Shown here piece by piece: positions 12,566-23,892 of a DNA stretch of 64,000 nt. This DNA is from Sphaerolaimus hirsutus. Its lineage: Eukaryota > Nematoda > Chromadorea > Monhysterida > Sphaerolaimidae. Under the pieces are notes generated by a model. That model was not told the origin of the DNA, did no database searches, and worked only from the letters and a program-made list of their open reading frames with translations. How positions within the stretch are numbered: position 1 is the stretch's first letter; every line of letters starts with the position of its first letter. The position numbers were made by a program, and so were the translations under genes. The DNA lies in NCBI GenBank assembly GCA_964036195.1, contig OZ038450.1, positions 1,738,701 to 1,802,700 on the forward strand, written 5' to 3'.

Positions 12566-13237
12566 TCATTCCGGGGGCAGCAAATCATCGGTGACAGCTC
12601 CATTGGTCCCATCTGTCTCCATCGGCTCTGTGTTGTTGTTATTGTTATTGTTATCAGAAGAGCCTGTTGTAGAGCTCGTGCTAGAGCTACACTCACCGTC
12701 AGAAGATGGGGTCGGGGATCTTTTCTTCGACTTTTTATTGCTCTTCCCAGCAGGAAGATTTGGAGTTTTCCCACCGACGCATGTTGTCCCCAATGTTGTT
12801 GTTGTCTTCTGGAAGTGAAAATCATTTTCGCTCAAGGGCTTGTTATTTGTCGTAGCCTTGGCCTCAATATTGTCAGCGATATCATTGACTCGGTGCTGTC
12901 GGCTAACCTTCGGCTGTTTGTTGTCAGCCTGGCCGTCGGTGTCGTTGGTGTCGTCATTGTCATGGCTTCGTGAGGTTGTAGACCTTCTATCCCTTCGGCG
13001 TCGGGAGGAGGGGGACCTCCTTGACCGAGACCGGTGATGTCTTGGTGGGGTTCTGGGCTCTGGAGGGGGTGGCGTACGCGGCCCTCGTCGAACTGGTTCC
13101 CGCGCTTCTCGCTGGATGCTGCGACTGCGCTTTCTGAGGTCTTCTGGCGCGCTCGCCAAGCGTTTAACCAGGCGCGAAGTCGTGTTGTAGAACACGCGAG
13201 CCTCGGCATGACGGCGCGGCCCGTGACTGCTCGCCAC
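12566..13237 (-). CDS. Arg/Ser-rich ORF overlapping the env tail of element N in another frame
   Basis: A 223-codon frame overlaps the last 135 or so codons of the env frame and runs 266 bp past its stop. The N-terminal half is basic with RS runs (RSRSRRSPSSRRRRDRRS). The C-terminal half is polar with Asn/Asp/Ser tracts and ends in acidic residues. There is no clear start: the ATG-like position at 13237 is a GTG, just after the env transmembrane segment. Two readings fit. It may be the true env cytoplasmic tail, shifted out of frame by one indel. Alternatively it may be an overlapping accessory protein reached by splicing, with an Arg-rich region like nucleic-acid-binding or nuclear-localisation segments. 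Copies B and C have a basic env tail of similar length, which favours the first reading. Confidence 0.4.
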   Translation of the reverse strand: MASSHGPRRHAEARVFYNTTSRLVKRLASAPEDLRKRSRSIQREAREPVRRGPRTPPPPEPRTPPRHHRSRSRRSPSSRRRRDRRSTTSRSHDNDDTNDTDGQADNKQPKVSRQHRVNDIADNIEAKATTNNKPLSENDFHFQKTTTTLGTTCVGGKTPNLPAGKSNKKSKKRSPTPSSDGECSSSTSSTTGSSDNNNNNNNTEPMETDGTNGAVTDDLLPPE

Positions 13238-16200
13238 TGTAAATATAAATAGAAACAGTAGCTTATCACTGCAATTATTAGTATTATTATTACAATATTC
13301 ACTGTTGTTTGCAATGGCCCAGTCAGCAAGGTGTCTAGTGCTGAAGCACTTCCTTCTGCTGTTCCGCTTACTATGTGTCCTAGTTCTTTTCCTACACCCT
13401 CAAAGTAGGCTCCGACCCCTTGTCCTATTCCGGCTACAAAGGCTTGAATAGCCTTGGGATCGTTTGACATGGTTGAGAAATATTGTACAGTTTTATCTAA
13501 CTTTTTCTCAATGTTGTGTAATTTGTTGAATTGATGTCGTGCGGCTGTTATGCTGAATGCTACGTCTGTCATCGTATGACTTGGCATTCCAGTGACGTTC
13601 AAGTGGAAGGGGCTCCAAGTCCCGTTCCAGATGAGTTCAAGAGGGAGTTTTGTCACATGCAAGTTTGTTGGTCCATTTTCGTTTGCCCATTTGTCATTTT
13701 TCAACATGTAATATTTATGATCTTTGTAATGGCAATTTTCTTCGGGTGATTGTGTAATAAGGTCGCTTCCTCCTGGGGACACGAACATAATGTGCCTATG
13801 CCCCGGAAGTCTCACTGGCAAGAATCTATAGCATGTGTCGTTTATTTTATGATCGAAGTAAATATGCTCTGGTGTCACGGTTTGGCATTCCCAGAACATT
13901 AGTACGTCTCCATGCCATTCTGCATAAATGTTGTTGCGGCCCAGTAGGGCTCTCAATCCCAGAGTGGGGTTCAATGTTATGAATTGATTAATTATGTTTA
14001 TTTGATTTTGTCTCAAATAACATAATTGTTGCCATATCATTGAGAATTGTTGTTTTTCTAAACTTGCAATTTTATATATAACATATTGTCTCTGTTCCGT
14101 CCTGAAATATTTCAGATTCACGGAATTAATCTGTTGTGTGGTCATGCTATCTTCTTTTGACTTTGCAAATTCGATGAATGTCGATCCCTGCTCAGTGTAT
14201 TTTGCATGTTCGGGAACGCATTCAGAATTTTCTGGTCTTTCCTTTTGTATCGTTATTGTGAAAGCTGCTTGTAATTGTTGTATAACGATGTGTCGTTCGG
14301 ATATCTGGGCTTCAAAATTTCCGAAGTTTTCATATGCACATTGTCCTTCAAATTTTGTAGCGTCCCACACTGATACTGCGTTATCACTGTCAAAACAGTA
14401 GCCAGCGGCTGGCGCGCAATGTGATAGGTCTTGAATTTCCGAGACAATGCGTTTACCATCTAAACTTGCTACTGTGCCAATTTCAATGTGAAAGTTTGTC
14501 ACTTCATTTGTGAAATTTTGACAAAAGTAGCAATATTGTATCGTCAAGGTGTTGTTTGTGCTCCATAGGGCTTTGTTGATTTGTGTCAGATTTCGTTCTT
14601 TCCACCTTTTTGTTTCCATCGCTTTCATGCATTCAGACAAGGTCACGACTTTGTTGTTTAGGATTTCCGGCGGCAGCATTGCTTTGCCTCCCACCAGACT
14701 CATGTATGTGATTATTGCATGTTGTTGTTCATAACACCGGTATACTTGTGTCTGTTGTGGTTCCGTCTTCAGCGCCCATACTCTCACTCCCTGCTTAGTT
14801 ATCTTTTGTGGTTCGGGAAAATGACAGTTGACTGTTTTCGGGATTTGTACCGGGTGTCCTGTTCTTGTTTTGTGGCACACATTGTAATTTCTGTTGTACT
14901 TGTTTATCCATGTTTGTTGTTCTGCATTGGCTGCCATGACGTTTGCCGCCGTGACTATTGCCATTGTTGCCCAGAACGCATATGATCCTGCGTATCTGCA
15001 CCCTCGTTTCGGTCTTTCTTTGATGGGTGTTGTTTCAGTCTTTTGTTTCGAAATTTGTTGTGGATTTTCATTTTCATCCTTTTTCATATTTTCTCGTTCT
15101 TGATATTTTCCGCTAATTTCTAGTGGGCACAGCTGTGTCGGTGACCTCTCTATTTCTCTTTTAGTGTTTGTTTTCAAGGTCACACTTCTAATTTTATTGT
15201 CTGTTGATCTGTTGACTTTTGTTATCTTTCCCATTTGCCATGCTCCTCTCGGCATTTTATCATGTTGTATGAGCACAACCTGTCCCACGATTGGTTCTTC
15301 TTTCACTTTTCCTCTGTTGTTTATTTTTCTTGTTGTTCCTCTTAGCATATCCACATATCCTTTGGACCATGCATTCCATAATTTTTCTCTGTTATCACTT
15401 ATTGTTTGCCATAACTGTATCATGTCGTCTCTTTCTTTTTCATTGATTGTTGTTAATTCAATTTTATCCATGCATGTTATTTTTTCATTTTTGTCCAAAT
15501 TTTCTTCCACTCCGTCAGGGGGGGTTCCCCACAGAAAATGGACGGGGTGGAGAATTTTTGCCGAAATGTCGTCATTCGATACGTAGGTGATTGGTCTAGT
15601 GTTGACAGCGAATTCTATGTCTAGAATTACTGTGTGTATTTCTTTCCATGTTAACAATCGGCGCCCGCTTGCTTTCTTTAAAAGATTTTTTACAAGGCCG
15701 ATCATGCGCTCATACACACCTCCTTGCCATGGGCATGTAGCTGTTGTAAATCTCCATTTTATTTCTGGAACTGATTTTGCGCATGTTTTAAATGCTCCCG
15801 CATTGTCAGACCAGATTGACTTCGGCATGCCTCTTCTGCAGAAGAAGCGTTGCAAGGCCATTAGTGTGTCGTTAGTCGCTACTGTGTCAGCAAATTCTAG
15901 ATGTACAGCTCTCGTTGAGAAGCATGTAATCAGAAGTATATGGAATTTGTGCCTTTCATTGTTGTGCATATATTGTAGCGGCCCCATGTAATCAATGCCG
16001 CAGTGTTGAAAGGGTTTTATTTTTGCTTGTAATCTTGTTATTGGCAGCGTGTGGAAGTCTGGCATCGCGAACGTGCCTCCTGTTGCTTTTTGGCATGTTG
16101 TGCATTTTCTGAGTTCTGACGCAACTGTTCTTCGGCCGTCCGGTATCCAGCATTGTTCTCTTATTTCTGCTAGTGTGTGCACTGCCCCTTCATGTTGTAC

Positions 16201-16480
16201 ATACTTGTGGTAATGATTTATTACTAGTGTTGTCAGGTATGCATGTTTCGGGAGATAGTACAATACTATCGGGACTCTGTCTGCATCCTTTGGTAGTCTT
16301 GTCACTCGATACAAGATGTCGACGTTGTTGTCGTAGGCCAGTTCTTGGTGGCTTTCTTTTCGTACCTGTTGTATCAATTTGCGGCAATGTTGTTGTTGTG
16401 CAATTCTCACAATGTGTTGCCATGCTGCATTTCTTTCTTCTGGCTCCAGCGGTCGGGATAAAAATCACTTTTCGGTTTAA
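12832..16480 (-). pseudogene. Element N integrase and env-like region
   Basis: The long frame 16410-12832 (1192 codons) starts mid-pol. Integrase HHCC motif: HEGAVHTL... with CTTCQ. DDE core: GIDYMGP, WSDNAGAF and GGVYERMIG. A C-terminal DUF5641-like segment contains RGAWQMGKI. The env-like part begins with a hydrophobic segment near 14990-14930 (FWATMAIVTAANVMA). A Cys-rich ectodomain follows, including GTVASLDGKRIVSEI, which parallels BEL-A env. Then comes a Gly-rich pre-membrane stretch (GIGQGVGAYFEGVGKELG) and a transmembrane segment near 13300-13235 (NIVIIILIIAVISYCFYLYL). The frame joins the upstream RNase H frame only through a 1-bp shift near 16450-16480. Confidence 0.9.
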
Positions 16481-18502
16481 GCTGTTGCTGAAGAATTTGT
16501 GCAGCCTGTTCAATCTGATAACGATATTTAGTAGCTTAGTCAAGCTACTGTATCGCTCGAAGTTCAGGTCGTATGGGTTGTAGTTCCTCTTTGATTCTTC
16601 TACTAGGTAGTGCGCTTTGTTTTCTGTTGCAGCGCCAGCCCATATCGGCCTATGTATTATTGTTGTTCCTTTTGCTAATTCTGTTGTTGCCTTTTGGTAT
16701 TGTGACACATCCTTCATTTCTTTTGTGATTGGTACTTTCATGAATTCTGGTCCGCTTTTCCATAAAGTTGACAGCATGATTTCATCGATTGTGCTGCCCC
16801 TCGATGCGATGTCGGCTGGGTTCACCTCCGTGGCGACTTTTGCTACCAGAAATTCGCATTTGTTGCTGAGTTCGTTTATTCTTTTAACTCTGTTGTTTAC
16901 GAATGTGGCAAGTGGTTTGGCTGTTTTCAGCCATCCAATGACCACTGTGCTGTCTGTCCATAATATTGTTGATTTTATTTTCCACCCTCCAAGCTGTTTC
17001 AGCTCTTCATGGATGTAGTTGGCCAGTTCTGCGCCAATTGTCACTGAGAGCAGTTCCAGTCTGGTAATTGGTGTTGTGGCCCCAGATTTAGATGGTAATG
17101 GTGCCAATTTTGTTCGAGCTGTTACAAATGCTGTGTTGTAGTCTCCTGCTCCTTTCTTCTTTTGTTGTCGGATGTATGCACATGCTGCGTACCCTAATTT
17201 TGAGGCGTCGCTGAACACGTGCAGTTCCAAGGGTTTGTCGTCGTCGAACACATTTATCCCCATTCTTTGATAGGAGCGTGGAAACTCCACTCTGTCGATT
17301 TTCTCCAAATGATTTTTCATGATTGTCATCAATTCAAGTGCTCTTTTATCTTCAATTAGTTCATCCCATTGTGTTGTTTTTGTTTCTTGTAGCAGCACCG
17401 ACAATTGAGCCTTTAGGGTTAAAGTCACTGGTGCTGTGAATCCAATTGGGTCGTATGCTGATGCCAATAATTTATTCAAATTTCGTCTTGTTGGTATTGT
17501 GATGCTGTCGATTTGTAATTTTGGTGTCGATATTGCCAACATATCTGTTGTGTGATTATATTTCATTCCCATCACTGCTACAATTTTGTTCAGTTTTGGG
17601 CTTCTGTCATGCTCTGCTATTTCTTTCATGACTGCTTTAGAATTCGACAGCCATTCTCTCATGTTCATTGAGCATTTGTCGAAGAGGGCTTTGACCTTAT
17701 AATACAGCTCCAGCGCCTCGTTTTCATTGGTGACACTCATGATGAAGTTGTCGATGTAAATGTTGTTGATTATCATTGCAATTTGGTTTCGTTCAACTTC
17801 ATTTTCTTCATATTCGTTCATGTTGTTTATCGTCAAGTCTAGATGGTATTTTATAACTGCTCCCAGTATTGATGGGCTGCAGACTAGACCGAATAATACC
17901 CTTTTAAATCAGAGTACCATAAGATTATTTTCTGTTATCGGTTTTGAGGCATCTTTCAGCCAAAAGAATCGGGTGTAATCTCTTGCGGGTTCATGCAATC
18001 CGATTTGCAAGAAAGCTTTTTCAATATCCGCAATTAATGCTAAGTTGCCTGCCCTGAATCTCAGGAGTAGGCCCAAAAGTAGCGGTGTTGTAATTGGCCC
18101 TCTAAATAAGCATTCGTTAAGACTTGGCTTACCTGCCGATCCATCGTATACAATCCTGCATGACGTGGATTTGCCTGGGGTAATAACTGGTTGGTGCGGC
18201 AAGTAGTGGACTCCCTTGTTGTCTGTTTTGTCGTCACAAATTTCAATTATCCCCTTTTCTAATTGGTCATCCAAAACTTTCCGGTATTGTTCGAATAAGT
18301 TAGGATCTTTTGTGAATCTTTTTATCAGCGATTTGAACCTTGCCAGGGCTTCCGCTTTTCCTGTTGGCAGGTCGCCGATATTTTCTTTATATGGCCAATT
18401 GATGTAGTATCGTTTGTCGTATTCGTTAAATTTGATGCTATTTAATATCATTTCTTCAGCGATGTCGTCATCAATAGCGTAAGGGTCATCAGTAATTCCC
18501 AC
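16455..18502 (-). pseudogene. Element N reverse transcriptase, A17 peptidase and RNase H region
   Basis: The frame is interrupted by a TGA at 17911-17909 (a CGA would fit) between LMVL and FKRVLFG. N-terminal RT: RIVYDGSAGKPSLNECLF and ALIADIEKAFLQIGL. Polymerase motif IYIDNFIMSV lies at about 17755, again YxDN. A17-like: YDPIGFTAPVTL. RNase H-like: LHVFSDASKLGYAACAY, with TRLELL, LWTDSTVV and NPADIASRG. It ends at the frame change near 16455-16480. Confidence 0.9.
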
Positions 18503-18523
18503 TGCTTCTAAGCTGTGAAACTG

Positions 18524-20488
18524 TCATAAAGTTTCTTTCCCAATGGCTACTGCGGTCGAACCACAGGTGGCTGACATTGCGAAATCCATGTTGTTGTTGT
18601 CTATTTGTTGTTCACTCGCTCCTGCTAGCATAAAGCCAAGCGTGGAGCTTACCACCAGTAGTCCCGATGGTAATTGGAGTCCAGTTTGTTTTATATCAAA
18701 TTTCCAAAAATTATCTTGACCAATTACGACAGCTGGCTGTCGCAATTTGGTTCCCGTTAATTGTGTCGCCGTTTCAAATTTCTCGGCGAATAGTTCATCG
18801 GCATTTATTCCCCAGGTGTTGTATATCATGTTTTTATCGTTTATTGACAGCGGAGGAGGTTGGCAATAAGTTGCCAGTTCAGGGACTGCCCTGACTAGCA
18901 TGCTTAAATCCTCAAATCCTAGATGTTGTTGTGGTATTGTGATTTCTACCAGTTTTGCTTTCACTTTAAGTGGGTGGGGAGTTGCAAACACATTCATGCT
19001 TAGCATGAGGTCCCCTTTGTTGTCTAGTTCAATTTCATGTGCCAAATCCTGTCGTATGTACGAATATTCACACCCAGTGTCAAAGAAAATGTTCACGTGC
19101 TCTGACATGACTCCAGTTTCTTTATTTAGAATTGGTGACTGGGCCATTTGCAACCTCACGACTTTAAAAGACAAAGACTCACTGTTGTCTTGGTGGGCTG
19201 ACTTTGTAGTTGCGGCAGCTGTCTCCTGTCGGTGACGCGGTCTGCTCTCTGGTTCCGGTGTTAGTTCTTCATAATAATGTGTCGCTGCATTAGCTGTTGT
19301 TTTTTGTTCTTTTGTATTCGAGCTGCTGCTGGATGTTGTTTTGTTGTTGGCCCCTCTGTCGAATTGATCAGGGCACAGGGTGCTGTGGTGTTTATCCTTC
19401 GCTCGGCAGTAATAACAGCTTAGGTCGGAATCGCAATTAGCTTTGTTGTGTCCCAATTTTGTACACCTCGGGCATCTATTCGGCATTGCTCTCAGTGCTG
19501 CTTTTCGGTCCTCGATCGATGGGTACTGGTCGCAATCGGATGTCCAGTGTTCATTTCCGGTACAAAATAAACACTTGTAACTTGGGTGTGGTTTTGTTTG
19601 TTTCTGTTGTTGTCGTGTGTAAGTGCGCGGGGCTGGACGTTGTGTTGTAGCTGCCGCGCACGTGGTGTTGTCTTCGTCTTCCTCCTCCACTCGCTTCTCA
19701 GAGCTGGAATAGGCGACGGTGCTATTGTTGTGGGCATTTTTAGATTTTGTTTTATTGTTTTGTTGTTTTGAAGTGTCCTCATTTTCTTTTGTTGACTCTG
19801 TTGTTTGGCATTCGAGTCGGGCTTGAGCCACATTCCCCAAAGCTTTAACAAACGTTTTGACGGTCATTGCCGGTCCATCTTCGTCGTCGTCGTCGTCGTC
19901 GTCGCGCGGGTGTTCCCTCCTGAAGTCTTCGGTCACCGCCAAGCGGATTGCTGGGCTGAGGTATTTCCTCAGTTCACGCAGCACTGCCCCGGACTCCGTG
20001 TTTTCTCCGCGCTCTGCGAGTTGAGTCAGTGTTGTACCGACATCCCGTCTAAATGTCATGAGGCTGTTGCCTCTCATTGTTGGGGGTTTTAAATTATATA
20101 ATTTTTCCCATAACGTGTTGGTTACATATGTTGTGTTGCCAAAATTAGATTTCAGCAATTTTATTGCTGTCATGTAATCCGCACCATCCATGTTTAATCC
20201 GCCAAGTAATTTTTTGGCTTCACCTTTGAGTGAATCATTCAGATAGGTGAATTTTAAAGTGACGTTCATTTTCTTTCGTTGGTGGATCTGAGTTTTGAAG
20301 ATGTTCCACCAGCGAGTCCATTCTAATGGGTCGCCCGAGAATTTTGGCACGTTTATCTTTGGCAACCTCATTAATTCTTCGTCATCGCTAGAACTATCTA
20401 AATGTTGTAATTTCTTTTCTAATCCACCCGTTATACCTTCTTTCAGGTCTTTTATTTGTCGTTCCGTGCTGTCTTTCTGGGCACTCAA
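18524..20488 (-). pseudogene. Element N gag (C-terminal part) and aspartic protease
   Basis: A 654-codon frame. Its N-terminal third has the DUF1759-type Gag signature (PKFSGDPLEWTRWWNIFKT). Three zinc knuckles follow near 19570-19370: CLFCTGNEHWTSDC and CPRCTKLGHNKANC (both CX2CX4HX4C) and CYYCRAKDKHHSTLC (one residue longer). The protease site is NIFFDTGCEYSYI at about 19090. A run of Asp codons (GTC repeat on the + strand) sits near 19880-19905. The frame ends at an in-frame TGA (18526-18524), after which the same frame continues into RT. It overlaps the upstream frame 20874-20485 by 4 bases. Confidence 0.88.
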
Positions 20489-20874
20489 CTGGCTTTTCGT
20501 TCTTGCATTTTTGCTAGTATAGCCATGATGCCATCGTCACGATATAATTTGTCGTTCAGTTTGTCGTTTTCCTTGTTGGCTGCGCTGATCATCTCCGGTG
20601 TAGCATTTGGCCCATTGGCAGCTTTCAGAATTTCAGCCACAGCTTCTTCGTATTTATCCGTAGCGGTTTGTAACAATGTTGTTTTGTCTCGAATTTTTGT
20701 GAGCAGCGTTTGTTGTTGTGTTGTAGCTGCTTCTGCGGTGTCCCTGTTGTGGTGGTAATCTTGATCTTTGTCCACTTGAAAATACGGTATTTCAGCCTGT
20801 AGGATCTTCAAGGCGTCCGTTCTGTAGGCATTAAGCCTCATCCTGAGCGGTCCAGTGGGGGTGACTTCGCTCAT
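20485..20874 (-). pseudogene. gag: Element N gag N-terminus
   Basis: A 129-codon frame starting with ATG at 20874, about 170 bases inside the 5' LTR, beginning MSEVTPTGPLRMRL. It is mostly helical and charged (KIRDKTTLLQTATDKYEEAV). It ends at TGA in the sequence AGTTGAGTGCC, where a one-base backward shift enters the 654-codon gag-pro frame. Because other lesions exist in this copy, a simple indel is more likely than programmed -1 frameshifting. Confidence 0.75.
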
Positions 20875-21023
20875 GATGTTGTGTGATTCGCTATGAATTT
20901 AATTTTAGATTCTGCGATATAAATTTTAATTATTTTATATTGTTTTATATTGTTTGTGAAAAATTGGATGTTATTGGGGTTTCTGTTGTGCAGGTTCTAT
21001 TTTGCAGGACTGAATTATTAATT

Positions 21024-21043
21024 CTATCCTATCCGCTGCGCCA
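21024..21043 (-). promoter_or_regulatory. Element N primer-binding site
   Basis: Directly next to the 5' LTR, the minus strand reads TGGCGCAGCGGATAGG. The first ten bases are identical in copies B and C, so the primer would be a tRNA whose 3' end reads CGCTGCGCCA. I cannot name the tRNA from this alone. Confidence 0.7.
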
Positions 21044-21507
21044 TGTAAAGTTTCACACTATTTGGGGTTACGTTTTTCCTGCGTTTGTTCAGTGCAGAAA
21101 CTTTAGCTGTTATACAAATTTTATTCAAGTTCTTTTCGGTTTATATTTTATTTCTATCAAACAAAATAATCATTCAAATCAGAATTCAGTAGTCGTAGAC
21201 TGGGCCGTTCTTTCGGCAAGAACGGCCTTACATACGGGCGATTTAACCTTCAAAACGCGAGCAAATTGCTTATTATGTCTACTTTAAAGCAAATATCAGG
21301 TTTTGCACCTGTCGCATGTCGTTAGAAAACGGGTTGACATAAAGAATTATAAAGATTAATAAAAACATAGATTAAATATTATGAATGTCATTACTTTTAT
21401 CACCCGTTGTTTACAGCAGGCAAGAAAGGCAAATATTTCTAAGTGAAATAGGAATTATTCAAGTGAAACAAAATTGCAGGTTACGGTAAATTAGGCGGAA
21501 CCGCACA
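21044..21507 (-). repeat. Element N 5' LTR
   Basis: 464 bp, matching 12006-12469 throughout as far as I can read. It includes the LTR hairpin at 21203-21227 and is followed by CAGCC (21508-21512), the right target duplication. Confidence 0.95.
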
Positions 21508-22716
21508 CAGCCATACATAATTTATCAGACAGGAAAATTGGGAGAGACGTGTTACAAGTACACACCAATGAGATTGGACAAAGACGGGCCCTTGTGGTTC
21601 AAGAGCCCAGGCAGCAGAGACTTGGTGGAGAAATCACCAGAAGAGGACTGCAGCCACACCACACCGCACCTGTACAGAAATGAACATGGACAATGGAAGT
21701 CCGCACATGGAATGGTGCACGTCACAGAGACGCCAATTGAAATGACATGGAAAGGACAGTGGCAAGCCTTCACGTTTGATGCGCCTCACCTGTTCACCAA
21801 CATTGTCAACAGAGCGACCAATTTCATGGATGTCAGAGGCCAGATTCAGAGACTACAGAATTTAGAGCATGTGCAGAACCAGTTGATCGATTACACAGCA
21901 GATATGTCATTGGATCCCAGAGTGATCAGAAATTCCATAGAAGGCATTGGAGCTGGAATTGGACAGACAGCAGCAGGAATTGGCAAGGCATACGGTCACT
22001 ACATATCTGGAGTGTCAAAAGGGTACACCAACTTTATGGGAGGAATGCTGAAAGAACCCTTTCAGGTGATCATCAACACAATCGCAATGCTGCTGGGGAT
22101 CACGATCCTGATAGCTGGAATCGTAGCTGCAGGATACCTGTGGTACAATTGGAGAATTGCCACAGGAAAGCCAGTGATTCCACCATGTGTGTACACATGC
22201 ATATGGAAATGCATAGTGTGTCCATTCAAGTGCATATGGCTATGCTTCAGAGCCATCAAATATACTGTCAAGAGATCAACTCAGAAAGAGACCAATTATC
22301 CACAGAGAAAAGTGCGCAAGACAGAGTTGAGACCAGCAATCAAGAGAAGAGCCAGATCCAACTCAACACAGTCCGTCAGATTTGCCAGGAGAGCAGAAAC
22401 AGAGGACAGAATGGCAAAGTCACTATCAGCATACGTTCAGCCAGATGAAAGCTCAGCTGATGAGGGACAAGTCAGAGCCAGGAACAGAGACAGTGTTCAC
22501 ATGCCTGATATCCGCAAATTCACCGCACGCGAACGCGCAGGAAGCGACACGGGCAACTACCTACTTCATCATCAGGCTAGGTCAGCGTTGGCATCACCAG
22601 CAACCGAACCTACGACTTCACGCACGCCTACGACTTCGCGCACGACCACGTTCACCACTGAGGCAACTGTGGAAACGCCACTCATAATGTTGGCGCCCAC
22701 CACCACCAGCATGTGA
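21508..22716 (+). pseudogene. BEL-A env-like region, 3' part
   Basis: This continues the env frame broken at 12005. It carries the Gly-rich segment GIGAGIGQTAAGIGKAYG (about 21949-22002), a transmembrane stretch (about 22069-22150, INTIAMLLGITILIAGIV) and a Cys-rich juxtamembrane motif (CVYTCIWKCIVCPFKCIWLC, about 22186-22245). A long basic, Ser/Thr-rich tail runs to TGA at 22714-22716. This part is open throughout and differs from copy B at a few residues. Confidence 0.9.
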
Positions 22717-22758
22717 CGTTGCTGCAACAACAGGGTGCAGCAACTCTTCCTCCCGGAG

Positions 22759-23892
22759 TGTGCTGACCGTGGCAAAGTGGATGGATAAAGAAATACAGAG
22801 ATTTGATAATTAGGCTCATATTTGTCCATTTACTTATTTGCACTATTTTAAATTTCATGCACTATATTAATTTACCACGCAAATTATATTTCTTGCACTA
22901 TATTATTTATCCATGGAAAATATTCAATTAGGAAAGTGTATTATGAGTTATTGATATGTTTATGTGGAATATTTAAGTTAAAAAGTCAAATAAGTTATTA
23001 TTAGGTTCATGACTATGAAATTAGGCTCATTCAACTCACCATAATTTTCTGATTATTATTATATATACATTTACATGGTTTACTTGCAATTTGGGAAAGT
23101 CAAATCTTGTAAAATATTGATGTGCAACGTACTTACTTAGGCCAGCGTCCTAATAGAGAAATGGTGCCCTGTGTGCAACTAGCATTTACTGTACGTGTTT
23201 AACAAAGCCCTTCGCGTAGGCATAATTAATATACCCTGCTCTATTTACGTCATTAGGAACATTTACACTACTATTTACAGTTTCCAAACCCTATTATATT
23301 AGTTCCAATGTGCATCAATGTTTTCTGACAAATTGAAGAAAATAAGTAAATCGGCCGAGTTTGCCAACTTCGCGCCTCTCAAGATTAATAGTTTTTCCAT
23401 TAGCCCAATTTGTACCTGGTATTTCTTTACCATAATTGTTTGAATGTATGCACGCGTAGTATAAGCCAACTGTCTCGGCTAGATGTGTTTATTTGTTGCA
23501 TTTATGACTTATTTATGCATTTGAATTTAGGAAATTACTGTAACTATGTGTTTTATACATCATTTCCGTGTCTTAGCTACTTTGGAAGTTTTTACTTCAG
23601 TCTTATGACCCAGTCCCGACGCAGAAAATAAGCTAGCGATAGAAACTTTGACTAGGAAGCTCGCTAGGCTTTGCACTTTTGTATCAAGCTGTATCTGATC
23701 GAAATAAAGTACCTGAAACAATCTTGAAACCCCCTTTCAACACGCAACTACGAAATAAACTCAACTTGGCTGTCAACAAGTGGACGTTCGGCTACAACGG
23801 GAAATCAACCACTCTAAAGGCCGTTTCTCACTACGGTCATGGAGTTGCCGGATTCGGTGGTAGAAGACGCTGACTTCGGTGGCTTCATCACA
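22759..23892 (+). repeat. BEL-A 3' LTR (1134 bp)
   Basis: TGTGCTGACC...CTTCATCACA, the reverse complement of the LTRs of B/C. A TATAAG at 23460-23465 and AATAAA at 23703-23708 lie about 240 bp apart, a reasonable promoter-to-poly(A) layout. It lacks about 165 bp present in the B LTR (around 41925-42095). It ends inside host exon 3. Confidence 0.92.

Larger units (their letters stand above)
12006..21507 (-). mobile_element. BEL/Pao element N, nested inside BEL-A env, minus strand
   Basis: A 9502-bp element with 464-bp LTRs (12006-12469 and 21044-21507), TG...CA ends, a PBS abutting the 5' LTR, and gag-pro-RT-RNaseH-integrase-env coding in one direction. Its proteins are of the same general type as BEL-A/B/C but clearly diverged, so it is another subfamily. 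The LTRs look identical by eye, implying recent insertion, yet the coding region has two in-frame TGA codons and two frame changes. Confidence 0.95.
5062..23892 (+). mobile_element. BEL/Pao element A (env-bearing), + strand, defective, hosting nested element N
   Basis: The element is bounded by TG...CA and by ATATC duplications. It consists of a 5' LTR reduced to about 41 bp, gag-pol-env with many breaks, and a complete 3' LTR (22759-23892). The protein is close to that of copies B and C at 42-63 kb, so these give a direct reference for each lesion. The PBS, leader and first part of gag are deleted. Element N (12006-21507) is inserted in env. Without N the element would be about 9.3 kb. It interrupts an exon of host gene 1. 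Confidence 0.93.

Noticed and set aside
14138-15991. Plus-strand ORFs of 60-140 codons opposite element N
   Set aside because: They are antisense shadows of the integrase-env frame, with no independent features.
20485-20488. Programmed -1 frameshift between gag and gag-pro in element N
   Set aside because: There is no heptamer slippery sequence at AGTTGAGTGCC, and other lesions exist in the copy, so an indel is more likely.
21024-21043. tRNA gene suggested by A-box-like TGGCGCAGCGG
   Set aside because: No B-box, anticodon arm or acceptor pairing nearby. Its position against the LTR identifies it as a primer-binding site.
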